Shown here piece after piece: positions 18,461 through 26,295 of a stretch of 64,000 bases of DNA. The notes beneath the pieces were generated by a model that had not been told where the DNA came from, ran no database searches, and saw only the letters and a list, made by a program, of their open reading frames with translations. Position 1 is the stretch's first letter. Every line of letters begins with the position of its first letter. The DNA is taken from assembly GCF_002224285.1 (NCBI RefSeq), contig NZ_CP022436.1, forward strand, positions 682,001 through 746,000, given 5' to 3'. The stretch comes from Arthrobacter sp. YN (GTDB taxonomy: Bacteria; Actinomycetota; Actinomycetes; Actinomycetales; Micrococcaceae). A program made the position numbers and the translations under genes.

Positions 18461-21400
18461 GTGAAATCACAAGGAAAGAGCTTCGTCAGAAGCGGGGGGC
18501 TTCGAAAGGCCGCGGCACTGGCCGTGGGCCTGCCGTTGCTTCTCTCTTCGATGGCGATGCCGGCCCAGGCCGCTCCCACGCCGGAGACGCCCGGGAACGT
18601 TGCGGGCGTGGCCAAGAAGAACCTTGACCCCAGTGCCTACAAGGACGGCCGCTACATGGTTGTCCTGGCGGAAAAGCCTGCAGCAACCTACGACGGCGGC
18701 ACGGCGGGCCTCGCGCCCACCAAGCCGGAAGAGGGCAAGAAGCTCGACGCCGACAGCGCCGAGGTGAAGGAATACCAGCAGCACCTGCAGACGCAGCAGC
18801 AGGACATTGCCACCCAGGAAAACATCACCATCGAGCGTGACTTCACTACCGCCGTCAACGGCTTCAGCGCCAACCTGACGGCAGACCAGGCCATTAACCT
18901 GGCCAAGGATCCCAAGGTCCTCATGGTGGCACCGGACACCCAGTATGCCCCTGACTACTCCACCACGGACTTCCTGAAGCTCAGCGGCCCCAACGGCACC
19001 TGGGCCACCCAGTACGGTGGCCAGGACAACGCCGGCAAGGGCACCGTTGTTGGCGTGATCGACACCGGCTACACCCCCTCCAACCCGTTCTTCGCCGGCG
19101 AGCCCGTCGGCCCGCTGGTGGGCAACCCGCAGGTCGGCGTTCCCTACCGCACGGCAGATGGCAAGATCGCCATGCTCAAGGCCGACGGCGATACTTTCGT
19201 CGGCGAATGCCAGCCCGGAACTGACACCGGCGCGGACTACGACGGCAGCGCCTGCAACTCGAAGGTCCTCAGCACGCACTACTTCGCAGACGCCTTCCTG
19301 GAGACCGTTCCCCCGGAAAACCGTGCTTCGGAAGAAGTCATCTCTCCCGTGGACGTGGACAGCCACGGCACCCACACGGCCAGCACCGCGGCGGGCAACG
19401 CCAATGTGGACGCCGTAGTGGATGGCCGCAGCTTCGGAACCACCAGCGGGATCGCACCGGCCGCCAAGCTGGCCGTCTACAAGGTCTGCTGGGAAGACAC
19501 CGATCCCGCTACGGGTGGTTGCTATGGCTCCGCTTCCGTGGACGCGATCGAGCAGGCCATCCTGGACGGTGTGGACGTGCTGAATTACTCCATCTCCGGT
19601 TCCACCACGACCACCACGGATCCTGTTTCCTTGGCGTTCCTGTCGGCAGCTTCGGCGGGTATCTTCGTGGCCACCTCGGCCGGCAACTCCGGTCCGACTG
19701 CCAGCACCGTGAACCACGGAGCCCCTTGGCTGACCACGGTTGCCGCGACCTCGTTCTCGCAGGAGCTCCAGGGCACTGTTGAGTTCTCCGACGGCAGCAA
19801 GTTCCGCGGAGCGTCCATCATGAACCGCGAGGTGAGCGGGGCCGGCGTCGTGCTGTCCACCAACGCTGCAAGCGGTGAAGGCAACGCGGCTCTGTGTGCT
19901 CCGGGCTCGCTGGACCCGGCCAAGGTAGCCGGCAAGGTTGTTGTCTGCGACCGCGGCGTGGTTGACCGCACCGCCAAGAGCGCTGAAGTACTGCGCGGCG
20001 GTGGCGTCGGCATGATCCTGGTGAACCTGACGGATTCGTCGCTGGACACGGACAAGCACATCATTCCCACGGTCCACGTGAACCCGCCGGCAACGCAGAC
20101 CATCAAGGACAAGGTCACAGCCAACCCGGCCATCACCGTCTCCCTGCTGAACCGCGACACCACGGGCCTGCCCGCCGAAGCGCAGCCGCAGATCGCCGGC
20201 TTCTCGTCACGCGGTCCGTTGCTCGCAACCGACTCGGACCTGTTGAAGCCTGACGTGTCCGCTCCCGGCGTCGCGATCCTCGCTGGTGTTTCGCCGATCG
20301 GAACCGGTGGAGACAACTTCGGCTTCCTCTCCGGAACGTCCATGGCCTCACCGCACGTTGCCGGTTTCGGCGCACTGATCCTGGGCAAGAACCCGCAGTG
20401 GTCCCCGGCCACCGTGAAGTCCGCCATGATGACCACCGCCGGACCGGTCAAGCTGGCCAACGGCGCCGTCAACAAGGACGTCTTCGCCACCGGCGCCGGA
20501 CAGGTTGACCCCGCAAAGGTGCTCTCACCCGGCCTCGTGTACGACGCCACCACCGAGGATTACCTCAAGTTCATCCAAGGCACGGGCATGGACCTGGGCA
20601 TGGAAGGGCTTGGCACCACTGCACCTCGCGACATGAACGTTCCTTCGTTCGCCCTCGGTAACCTCGCAGGCAAGATCGAGGTCACCCGCACGCTCACCGC
20701 CCTGACCGCGGGAACCTACCGGGCATCGGTCAACGTTCCAGGTGTCAACGTCAAGGTCACGCCGTCCGTGCTGACCTTCGGAGCTCCTGGTGAGAAGAAG
20801 ACCTTCAAGGTCCAGTTCGAAAACAAGAACGCGGAACTGGGCAAGTTCGCCATGGGTTCGCTGAGCTGGCAGGGTGCCAACAAGACCGTCACCTCGCCGA
20901 TCGCCGTCCGGCCGCAGTCCGTCATCGCGGACAAGGCCCTGGCCTTCACGGGAACGGGCCCCAACGGCTCCGCCACCATCAACATCACCTCCGGCACCAA
21001 CCTCCCGGTGGGCTTGACCATTGACGGACTGTCCAAGGCTGATTCCTCGGCTGTTGAGCTGGTTCCCGGCCCGTTCGCGGGCGAGACCAATGCCTCCAAC
21101 TTCGTGAAGAAAGTGACCGTTGGCCAAGGCAGTGCACTGGCCAAGTTCTCGGTGATCTCCTCCAACGATGCCGCGGACTTCGACATGCTGGTGCTCACCC
21201 CGTCCGGTCAGCAGTTGCCTGCCGCAACGGCGTCCGCCAGCGAAACCCTGTCCGTGCCCAACCCGGCACCCGGCGACTACTACGTCTTCGCCAACCTCTA
21301 CGCGAGCCCCAACAACCAGGCCACCAAGGCCACTGTTGATGCTGCGGTCCTCGGTGCCAACCAGGGCAACGCCACCGTGACGCCGAATCCGATTCGCCTC

Positions 21401-21637
21401 GCCAACGGCAAGACGGGCCAGATTTCGCTGAACTGGAAGAACCTGGAACCAGGCTCCTACATCGGCCGCCTCACCTTCGCAGGCACCAGCGAGCCGAGCT
21501 TCGTCACCGTCCTGGTCAACCCCGGCGGCACCGTAGTGGTCCCGGACGAGGAGGACCCGAAGAAGGACAAGAAGGACAAGAAGAAGGGCGGCAAGATCCG
21601 CGCTGACGAGCCGACGCAGAGCAACAACGCCGGCTAA
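18461..21637 (+). CDS. Secreted subtilisin-like serine protease (S8) with PA domain
   Basis: 1058 residues from GTG 18461; the GTG at 18449 overlaps the ribosome site GAAAGG (18444-18449) and is rejected. A signal peptide (KAAALAVGLPLLLSSMAMPAQAA) is followed by an I9 propeptide (YMVVLAEKP, about 68). The S8 domain has Asp201 (GVIDTGY), His302 (DSHGTHTA), the oxyanion Asn in TSAGNSGP and Ser627 (SGTSMASPHVAG). A PA domain is inserted at about 450-560. The C-terminus holds fn3-like and pre-peptidase-type beta domains and ends in a Lys/Asp-rich tail (KKDKKDKKKGG). No sorting motif is seen. It is a large extracellular protease of the plant-cucumisin/actinobacterial type. Two subtilisin-inhibitor-like genes lie just downstream on the other strand. 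Confidence 0.95.
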   Translation: MKSQGKSFVRSGGLRKAAALAVGLPLLLSSMAMPAQAAPTPETPGNVAGVAKKNLDPSAYKDGRYMVVLAEKPAATYDGGTAGLAPTKPEEGKKLDADSAEVKEYQQHLQTQQQDIATQENITIERDFTTAVNGFSANLTADQAINLAKDPKVLMVAPDTQYAPDYSTTDFLKLSGPNGTWATQYGGQDNAGKGTVVGVIDTGYTPSNPFFAGEPVGPLVGNPQVGVPYRTADGKIAMLKADGDTFVGECQPGTDTGADYDGSACNSKVLSTHYFADAFLETVPPENRASEEVISPVDVDSHGTHTASTAAGNANVDAVVDGRSFGTTSGIAPAAKLAVYKVCWEDTDPATGGCYGSASVDAIEQAILDGVDVLNYSISGSTTTTTDPVSLAFLSAASAGIFVATSAGNSGPTASTVNHGAPWLTTVAATSFSQELQGTVEFSDGSKFRGASIMNREVSGAGVVLSTNAASGEGNAALCAPGSLDPAKVAGKVVVCDRGVVDRTAKSAEVLRGGGVGMILVNLTDSSLDTDKHIIPTVHVNPPATQTIKDKVTANPAITVSLLNRDTTGLPAEAQPQIAGFSSRGPLLATDSDLLKPDVSAPGVAILAGVSPIGTGGDNFGFLSGTSMASPHVAGFGALILGKNPQWSPATVKSAMMTTAGPVKLANGAVNKDVFATGAGQVDPAKVLSPGLVYDATTEDYLKFIQGTGMDLGMEGLGTTAPRDMNVPSFALGNLAGKIEVTRTLTALTAGTYRASVNVPGVNVKVTPSVLTFGAPGEKKTFKVQFENKNAELGKFAMGSLSWQGANKTVTSPIAVRPQSVIADKALAFTGTGPNGSATINITSGTNLPVGLTIDGLSKADSSAVELVPGPFAGETNASNFVKKVTVGQGSALAKFSVISSNDAADFDMLVLTPSGQQLPAATASASETLSVPNPAPGDYYVFANLYASPNNQATKATVDAAVLGANQGNATVTPNPIRLANGKTGQISLNWKNLEPGSYIGRLTFAGTSEPSFVTVLVNPGGTVVVPDEEDPKKDKKDKKKGGKIRADEPTQSNNAG

Positions 21638-21647
21638 ACCTCTGCGG

Positions 21648-21705
21648 GACACGCAAATGGGCTGAGGACTCCCGAATTCGGGCGTCCCCAGCCCATTTGC
21701 GTGTC
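21648..21705. terminator. Bidirectional terminator hairpin between subtilase and SSI-like gene
   Basis: A 17-bp perfect outer stem (21648-21664 with 21689-21705) encloses an inner CCCGAATTCGGG palindrome. It sits between convergent genes and can end both transcripts. Confidence 0.8.
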
Positions 21706-21724
21706 GTAAACCGGAAAGGGTGTC

Positions 21725-22126
21725 CTAGACAGCTCCCGTCGAGCCGCCGGTGTTCCCCAGCAGCGATGCCAGGGTCTTCCAGCGTGCGATCTCGCAGCCG
21801 TCGGTCCTGCTGAACTGGCTGTTAACCTCCCGACCACGGAACCAGCCCGTGACGACGGCTACCTGCGGGCCGCCGTATTGCTGCGTGCAGATCCGGTCCG
21901 GCCGGGGTTCCGGGAAGAAGATCTCCTCGCCAAACTGCTCGACGGCGGCAAGCGCCGCCCGTGCGTCCGGCAAGTTTGACTCCAGTGAGTCGGGGTCCGG
22001 GGAGAGGACACCGGCCAGGGATCGGAGGTGGAATTCGTGGCTCTCAGCGCCAGGTGCCTCAGTCAGCGTGACTGTGAGGTCGACGTCGTACTCGCTGGTG
22101 GGTGACTCGCTCGTGGGGGAAACCAT
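21725..22126 (-). CDS. SSI-like (subtilisin inhibitor) domain protein without signal peptide
   Basis: 133 residues from ATG 22126, 29 bases after the preceding gene's stop. The C-terminal half (ICTQQYGGPQVAVVTGWF, then FSRTDGCEIARW) matches the Streptomyces subtilisin inhibitor family and the lipoprotein encoded at 23081-23599. It has no signal peptide or lipobox. Of the two SSI disulfides only the second pair of Cys remains; the first pair is replaced (HEFHLRSLAG). The position matching the reactive-site P1 residue is Gln (C-T-Q) instead of Met. It probably acts inside the cell or is no longer an inhibitor. Third gene of a three-gene operon. Confidence 0.8.
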   Translation of the reverse strand: MVSPTSESPTSEYDVDLTVTLTEAPGAESHEFHLRSLAGVLSPDPDSLESNLPDARAALAAVEQFGEEIFFPEPRPDRICTQQYGGPQVAVVTGWFRGREVNSQFSRTDGCEIARWKTLASLLGNTGGSTGAV

Positions 22127-22155
22127 AGTGACCTTTCGCTGGTGGCGGCGGGTGC

Positions 22156-23094
22156 TCAGGCGGCCAATCCACTCAGCTCATGGAGGAGCGGATCTACTGC
22201 CTGGAGCACGCGGGTCCGCAGCTCCTGGGATTCGGCCGCGAAAGCCCGCTGGTATTCAACGTACTCGGCCTTGCCCTGCGGTGTCTCGATCCTGATGGGT
22301 GGGTAGCCCCATTCTTCGAGATCGTAAGGCGAGGCCTTCATGTCCATGGCGCGGATCCGCCACGAGAGTTCGAAGCAGTCCATCACCAGCCCGCTGGGCA
22401 GCGCCGGGGTCAGCTTGTATGCCCACTTGTAGAGGTCCATGTTGGCGTGCAGGCAGCCCGGCTGCTCCATGGTCCGCTGGTTTTCGCGGGTGGGTTCGAG
22501 CTCGTTCAAGGGAATGGCGTCCGGAGTGTAGAACCGGAACGCGTCGAAATGCGAACAGCGGATACGGTTCTCCTCCACCACAGTGTCCGTGCCCTCGCCG
22601 CCGAGCCGCAGCTTCAGGTATTCGTGCCGCAGCTCGAACTTCTCCTGCCGGTACACCATGGCCCACTCGTGCAGGCCAAAGCAGCCGAACTGGGCCGGGC
22701 GCTTCGCCGTGCCCGCGAGGATGATTCCCGCGAAGCGGACAGCTTCGGCTCGGTCGGCCAGGAAGCCGCGGCGGTCAAAGGTGACCGCCGGCGTTCCCGC
22801 CGGCAGCCCGAGCGAGGTGACTTCGCCGTCGTCGAGCGTTCGGTAGAACTTCCACGTGGCGCGCTCAAGGGCGCGTGGACCGCTGAGGACAGTGCCGTCG
22901 CCCGGATGCCAGCGCAGCAATTGGCCGGGCTTCTGCGTGTAGTAGGTGAACAGGAAATCCTCAACAGGATGCTTCCGGCCGGCAGAACGCCTGGCCAGGT
23001 ACGGGTCCGCGTAGCGCGCCACCCGGGCGTGATGGGCTGCCTCCAGCCCGAGCCATTGCTCCTGGGGGAGGTGCTGCAGCCTAGAGGCCGCCAT
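22156..23094 (-). CDS. Conserved protein often labelled 3-methyladenine DNA glycosylase (function uncertain)
   Basis: 312 residues from ATG 23094, overlapping the end of the upstream SSI lipoprotein gene by 14 bases. It is soluble, with motifs such as HPVEDFLFTYYTQKPGQLLRWHPG near the N-terminus and CFGLHEWAMVYR, RCSHFDAFRFYTP and CLHANMDLYKWAYKL in the middle. From memory this actinobacterial family is frequently named 3-methyladenine DNA glycosylase. I can see neither a helix-hairpin-helix Gly/Asp glycosylase motif nor an AAG fold signature, so the name is not supported by the sequence. The conserved His/Cys-rich segments suggest a metal site or enzyme. Its placement between two SSI-like genes is unexplained. 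Confidence 0.85.
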   Translation of the reverse strand: MAASRLQHLPQEQWLGLEAAHHARVARYADPYLARRSAGRKHPVEDFLFTYYTQKPGQLLRWHPGDGTVLSGPRALERATWKFYRTLDDGEVTSLGLPAGTPAVTFDRRGFLADRAEAVRFAGIILAGTAKRPAQFGCFGLHEWAMVYRQEKFELRHEYLKLRLGGEGTDTVVEENRIRCSHFDAFRFYTPDAIPLNELEPTRENQRTMEQPGCLHANMDLYKWAYKLTPALPSGLVMDCFELSWRIRAMDMKASPYDLEEWGYPPIRIETPQGKAEYVEYQRAFAAESQELRTRVLQAVDPLLHELSGLAA

Positions 23095-23599
23095 CTGATC
23101 CGAGGATGCTCTTCGCGGCGTCCCACAGTGCGATCTGGCAGCCGTCCGTGCGGCTGAAGGCGGCAGTAACTTCCTTGCCGTCCACGGCGCCGGTTACCTT
23201 GGCCGTTGCCGGGCCGCCGTACTGCATAGTGCAGGCTTGGTCCGTTTTGGTGGGGGCGGGACTGAGGATGGCGGGGCTGTTCTTGATGGACGTGCAGGCC
23301 TCGGCGGCTGTTGGGTGGTTGCTTTCAGCGGCCGGGACGCCGTCTGCGCAGACGAGCGTGAAGGTCTGGGGCGCGGCCTCGGGGGATTCCACCAGCGTGA
23401 TGGAGAGTTCGGCGCTGCCGGCGCCGGTTGCTGCTGACGCGCTGGGAGTTGCGCTGCTGCCTGCGCTGCTGCTTGAAGGGGACGACGACGGGGCTTGGCT
23501 TGCGCTGCCTGTGGAACCTGGGCTGGGGGTGCCTGAGCATGCGGCCAGGCCGGCGACGGCCAGGACTGCCAACAGGGGCCGAACAAATCGCATGCGCAT
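23081..23599 (-). CDS. SSI-like protease inhibitor lipoprotein
   Basis: 172 residues from ATG 23599 (a second ATG at 23593 is possible), with AGGAG upstream. The lipobox LAAC puts the lipidated Cys at residue 21. A Ser/Ala-rich spacer of about 45 residues follows, then an SSI-like domain with four Cys (LVCADG, EACTSI, ACTMQYGG, DGCQI), the two-disulfide pattern of Streptomyces subtilisin inhibitor. By alignment the reactive P1 residue would be the Met of C-T-M. It should be a membrane-anchored extracellular inhibitor of subtilases, and the secreted subtilase at 18461-21637 is an obvious candidate partner. First gene of a three-gene operon. Confidence 0.88.
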   Translation of the reverse strand: MRMRFVRPLLAVLAVAGLAACSGTPSPGSTGSASQAPSSSPSSSSAGSSATPSASAATGAGSAELSITLVESPEAAPQTFTLVCADGVPAAESNHPTAAEACTSIKNSPAILSPAPTKTDQACTMQYGGPATAKVTGAVDGKEVTAAFSRTDGCQIALWDAAKSILGSDGGL

Positions 23600-23735
23600 G
23601 GAATCTCCTAGGTTGCGTCCATTTTACGTGGCAGTTGTGGTGCCCGTTTCTCTGTTCGCTTCCAGAACACCACCGGGGCCGTGCCCTTGGCTAGGGGGCG
23701 CGCGGGTGGTCTGCCTGGATTGCCGGGTTGGTCCG

Positions 23736-24203
23736 TTAGTGGGAGGTGTTCCGCTGGGTTGCCGCGATCAGGCCCGTCATGGCTTGGTGCAGCTCGGCCA
23801 CCTCTTCCCGACTGAGTTGAAGGCGCTCGCGGATTTCGCCGGGGACGGCTGTGGCCTGTTCGCGGAGGGCGGCGCCTTTTTCCGTCAGTGTGATGGCCAG
23901 GGCTCGTTCGTTGCCCGGCACTCGCTCGCGGGTGATGAGCTCCGCTTCTTCAAGGCGCTTCAGCAGGGGGGAGAGTGTTGCGGGCTCGTGGAGGAGGCTG
24001 TCGCTGATGTCCTTCAACGTGCGGGGGCTCCGCTCCCAGAGGGCCAGCATCACCAAGTATTGAGGGTGCGTGAGTCCGAGGCGTTCCAGCACGGGCTTGT
24101 AAACGCCCACCACGCTGCGGGAAGCAACGGTGAGGGCAAAGCACAGTTGGCGCTCCAAGAGGAGGTCGTCCACTTCCTGGGTGCTCTGGTCTGTGGCCGT
24201 CAT
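23736..24203 (-). CDS. MarR-family regulator of OhrR type
   Basis: 155 residues from ATG 24203, which follows AGGAGG by five bases; the upstream ATG at 24224 overlaps no such site. The protein reads LLLERQLCFALTVASRSVV then YKPVLERLGLTHPQYLVMLALWE, the hallmark of OhrR repressors that sense organic hydroperoxides through the N-terminal Cys (Cys21 here). The winged helix follows (SPLLKRLEEAELITRER). The second Cys used by two-Cys OhrR proteins is absent, so a one-Cys mechanism is expected. No ohr peroxidase gene is adjacent; the divergent neighbour is a 74-aa unknown protein. A tandem palindrome lies between them. Confidence 0.9.
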   Translation of the reverse strand: MTATDQSTQEVDDLLLERQLCFALTVASRSVVGVYKPVLERLGLTHPQYLVMLALWERSPRTLKDISDSLLHEPATLSPLLKRLEEAELITRERVPGNERALAITLTEKGAALREQATAVPGEIRERLQLSREEVAELHQAMTGLIAATQRNTSH

Positions 24204-24245
24204 GGCTGCCTCCTGTGCTTGCATCCGCTCACGCCGATCAATTGG

Positions 24246-24271
24246 TTAGTGTACTAATGATTAGCGTACTA
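24246..24271. promoter_or_regulatory. Probable OhrR/MarR operator, tandem imperfect repeats
   Basis: TTAGTGTACTAA (24246-24257, arms TTAGT/ACTAA) is repeated as TTAGCGTACTA (24261-24271), 15 bases apart. It lies between the OhrR-type gene and the divergent small gene and is the kind of site a MarR dimer binds, so autoregulation is likely. Confidence 0.6.
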
Positions 24272-24308
24272 TGGACTCATTGAACCGTCTAAAAAGGAGT
24301 CGATCCGA

Positions 24309-24533
24309 GTGGCCAAGGAATCCCTCACCCGGAAGTTCATGCGCGCCACAGGCAAGTTCAGGGTTGTTTTCGGCCCCGCGCACAGCAGTTCCCTCGACCA
24401 TGAAATGACCGAAGCCAACCGGAAGCTGCTCGCCCAGCGCCAGGCCGAGACCCAGCAGTGGGAAACGCTCCGCCGCCCCGACGGCAGCACCTACGTGGTG
24501 CCCCGCAACCCGGACGACAAATCCCTGCGGTAA
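24309..24533 (+). CDS. Small basic protein, unknown
   Basis: 74 residues from GTG 24309, with AAGGAG about nine bases upstream. It is hydrophilic, starts with MAKESLTRKFMRATGKFRVVFGPA and ends with WETLRRPDGSTYVVPRNPDD. I recognise no domain. It shares the control region with the OhrR-type regulator, so it may belong to its regulon. A related opening (QSVFGPAT) appears in the small protein at 36702-36938, perhaps by chance. Confidence 0.7.
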   Translation: MAKESLTRKFMRATGKFRVVFGPAHSSSLDHEMTEANRKLLAQRQAETQQWETLRRPDGSTYVVPRNPDDKSLR

Positions 24534-24551
24534 CCCCCCGCGAGGTGGCAG

Positions 24552-25460
24552 CTAATGCCCATGTTTTCGCGGAACATTGCCATTAACTGGCAATTCGACG
24601 TTGGGCGACGCGCCCAGAGTCACGGAGAAGTCGCGGGCAACCTTCGCCGCCAGCACTCCAGCCTGATCCAAGTGCCGTCCAAAACGCTGCTTGGGCGCGC
24701 TGACATTGAATGCTGCCACTACACGTTGCTTGAAGTCATAGACGGGTGCTGAGACGCCCACGACGCCCAGCTCGAATTCTTCGTCCACCACGGCGTAGCC
24801 TTGCCGGCGGATGAGATTGATCTCTGCGCGAAGGTCCTCGAATGTCTGGATCTTGGACTTGAGGTCCCCTGTTGACGGGCTTTGGCCCGCTTGAAGCGCC
24901 AAGGGCGAGAGTTCCTGGCGATCGGGCCGAACTCCCGCCTTGGCTTCGGCTGTGTGAGTGTCGTACCAATCCCTCAGCGCGGCGTCGTCCCAGTCGCTGA
25001 CCAGTACCCTCCCGGCGGACGTGCTCCACGCGTTAACGCTGACCCCTTCCCAGCCCAACGCCCTGTAGGTGTGGTTGGACATCTCGCTCTTGAGGGTCAG
25101 GACTGTGCCGCCGCGCAGCACGCAAAGGTGCGTGGTTTCGTGCGTCGCCGCTGACACGCGCTTGAGGTATTGCGCCGAAGCGCTGACCATCCGTGCCTCC
25201 GTGGTGCGGGCGGCCAAGGCATATAGTCCATGGCCGAGCGTGTACAAGAGGCTTTCCGGGTCCCTGCTGACCAGTCCTGCCTCGGCGAGGGTGGCCAAGG
25301 TTCGTGACACTTGCGCCTTGTCCCGGCCGGTGATCTCCGAGACCTTGCTGACGCCCAGGCCATTTCCGGCAACAGCCTCCGGTGACCCAAGGATTTCCAG
25401 CAACTCCAAGTCCCGGCGCAAGCCGGAGGAATTGCGCCGGGGTGCGGCTGCTTCTTTCAC
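24552..25460 (-). CDS. IclR-family transcriptional regulator
   Basis: 302 residues from GTG 25460, chosen because AAGGAG lies seven bases upstream; longer in-frame starts lack one. The N-terminal winged helix (ELLEILGSPEAVAGNG through KAQVSRTLATLAEAGLV) is followed by an IclR effector domain (THLCVLRGGTVLTL, SVNAWSTSAGRVLVSD, VVDEEFELGVVGVSAPVYD, VVAAFNVSAP). It is divergent from the OpuB-type transporter/catabolic operon starting at 25630, and a palindrome-rich region lies between them. It most likely controls that operon in response to the substrate or an intermediate. Confidence 0.92.
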   Translation of the reverse strand: MKEAAAPRRNSSGLRRDLELLEILGSPEAVAGNGLGVSKVSEITGRDKAQVSRTLATLAEAGLVSRDPESLLYTLGHGLYALAARTTEARMVSASAQYLKRVSAATHETTHLCVLRGGTVLTLKSEMSNHTYRALGWEGVSVNAWSTSAGRVLVSDWDDAALRDWYDTHTAEAKAGVRPDRQELSPLALQAGQSPSTGDLKSKIQTFEDLRAEINLIRRQGYAVVDEEFELGVVGVSAPVYDFKQRVVAAFNVSAPKQRFGRHLDQAGVLAAKVARDFSVTLGASPNVELPVNGNVPRKHGH

Positions 25461-25505
25461 TGCGGTCTCCTTGATTGTTCTGGTCACGAGTCGATAGTAA
25501 CCATC

Positions 25506-25541
25506 TTTGCGTTGACATATCAACAACACTCATTGCGCAAA
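25506..25541. promoter_or_regulatory. Candidate IclR operator region
   Basis: Nested inverted repeats lie between the IclR gene and the divergent operon: GTTGA-CATA-TCAAC (25511-25524), and an outer pair TTTGCG (25506-25511) with CGCAAA (25536-25541). Placement fits a regulator of both promoters. Confidence 0.45.
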
Positions 25542-25629
25542 AGGGAATTCGACTTTTATGGTTGTGTCATGGCTCACGGAGATGTGGGCCCCGATCCTTA
25601 CCCCCAATGAAGTGAAAAGGAGGATCACG

Positions 25630-26295
25630 TTGAACGACACTTTCCTGTCCGATCTTGGACAGTTCCTCGTCAAGAGATCGGCAGACATTGCCGAATCCGC
25701 CGCCCAGCACCTGGCGGTTGTCTTGGTTTCCCTGCTGATAGCAACGGTCATCGGTGTGGGGGTCGGTGTCCTTGTATGGAACAGGCCCATCAGCCGCTCG
25801 ATGGCGATCGCCGGCGCCGGTGTTGGCCTGACCATCCCGTCGATGGCGCTCCTTGCACTCCTTATCCCCGTGCTGGGACTCGGCTGGACTCCCACCGTTG
25901 TGGGTCTTGCCTTCTACGCACTGCTCCCCATCATCCGGAACACGGTGGTGGGGCTGCGCGAAGTACCGCCGGCCGTCTCCGAATCCGCACTTGGCATGGG
26001 GATGGGCACAGTGAAGACGCTGTTTCGCGTGCAACTGCCCATGGCTTGGCCAGTGGTGCTCACCGGTGTCCGTGTTTCGGCCCAACTGTCCATGGGTATC
26101 GCAGCGATCGCTGCTTACGTGGGTGGTCCCGGGCTGGGCGAAATGATCTTCAAGGGCCTCTCGAGCTTGGGGTCCAAGAACGCCCTGAACTTCGCCGTCG
26201 TCGGAACCGTCGGTGTCATTGTCCTTGCCCTGCTGTTGGATGGCGCGTTCGTGCTCATCCGCCGCGTTACTACCTCAAGGGGACTTCGTGTCTGA
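25630..26295 (+). CDS. OpuB/OpuC-type ABC transporter permease (quaternary-amine importer)
   Basis: 221 residues from TTG 25630, which has AAAAGGAGG (25615-25623) six bases upstream; the ATG at 25558 has no such site. Five or six membrane segments and the EAA-like loop (RNTVVGLREVPPAVSESALGMGMG) mark it as a BPD-type permease of the glycine betaine/choline/carnitine family. Together with the ATPase, the second permease and the lipoprotein it forms a complete importer. Its stop overlaps the ATPase start by eight bases. First gene of the catabolic operon. Confidence 0.92.
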   Translation: MNDTFLSDLGQFLVKRSADIAESAAQHLAVVLVSLLIATVIGVGVGVLVWNRPISRSMAIAGAGVGLTIPSMALLALLIPVLGLGWTPTVVGLAFYALLPIIRNTVVGLREVPPAVSESALGMGMGTVKTLFRVQLPMAWPVVLTGVRVSAQLSMGIAAIAAYVGGPGLGEMIFKGLSSLGSKNALNFAVVGTVGVIVLALLLDGAFVLIRRVTTSRGLRV

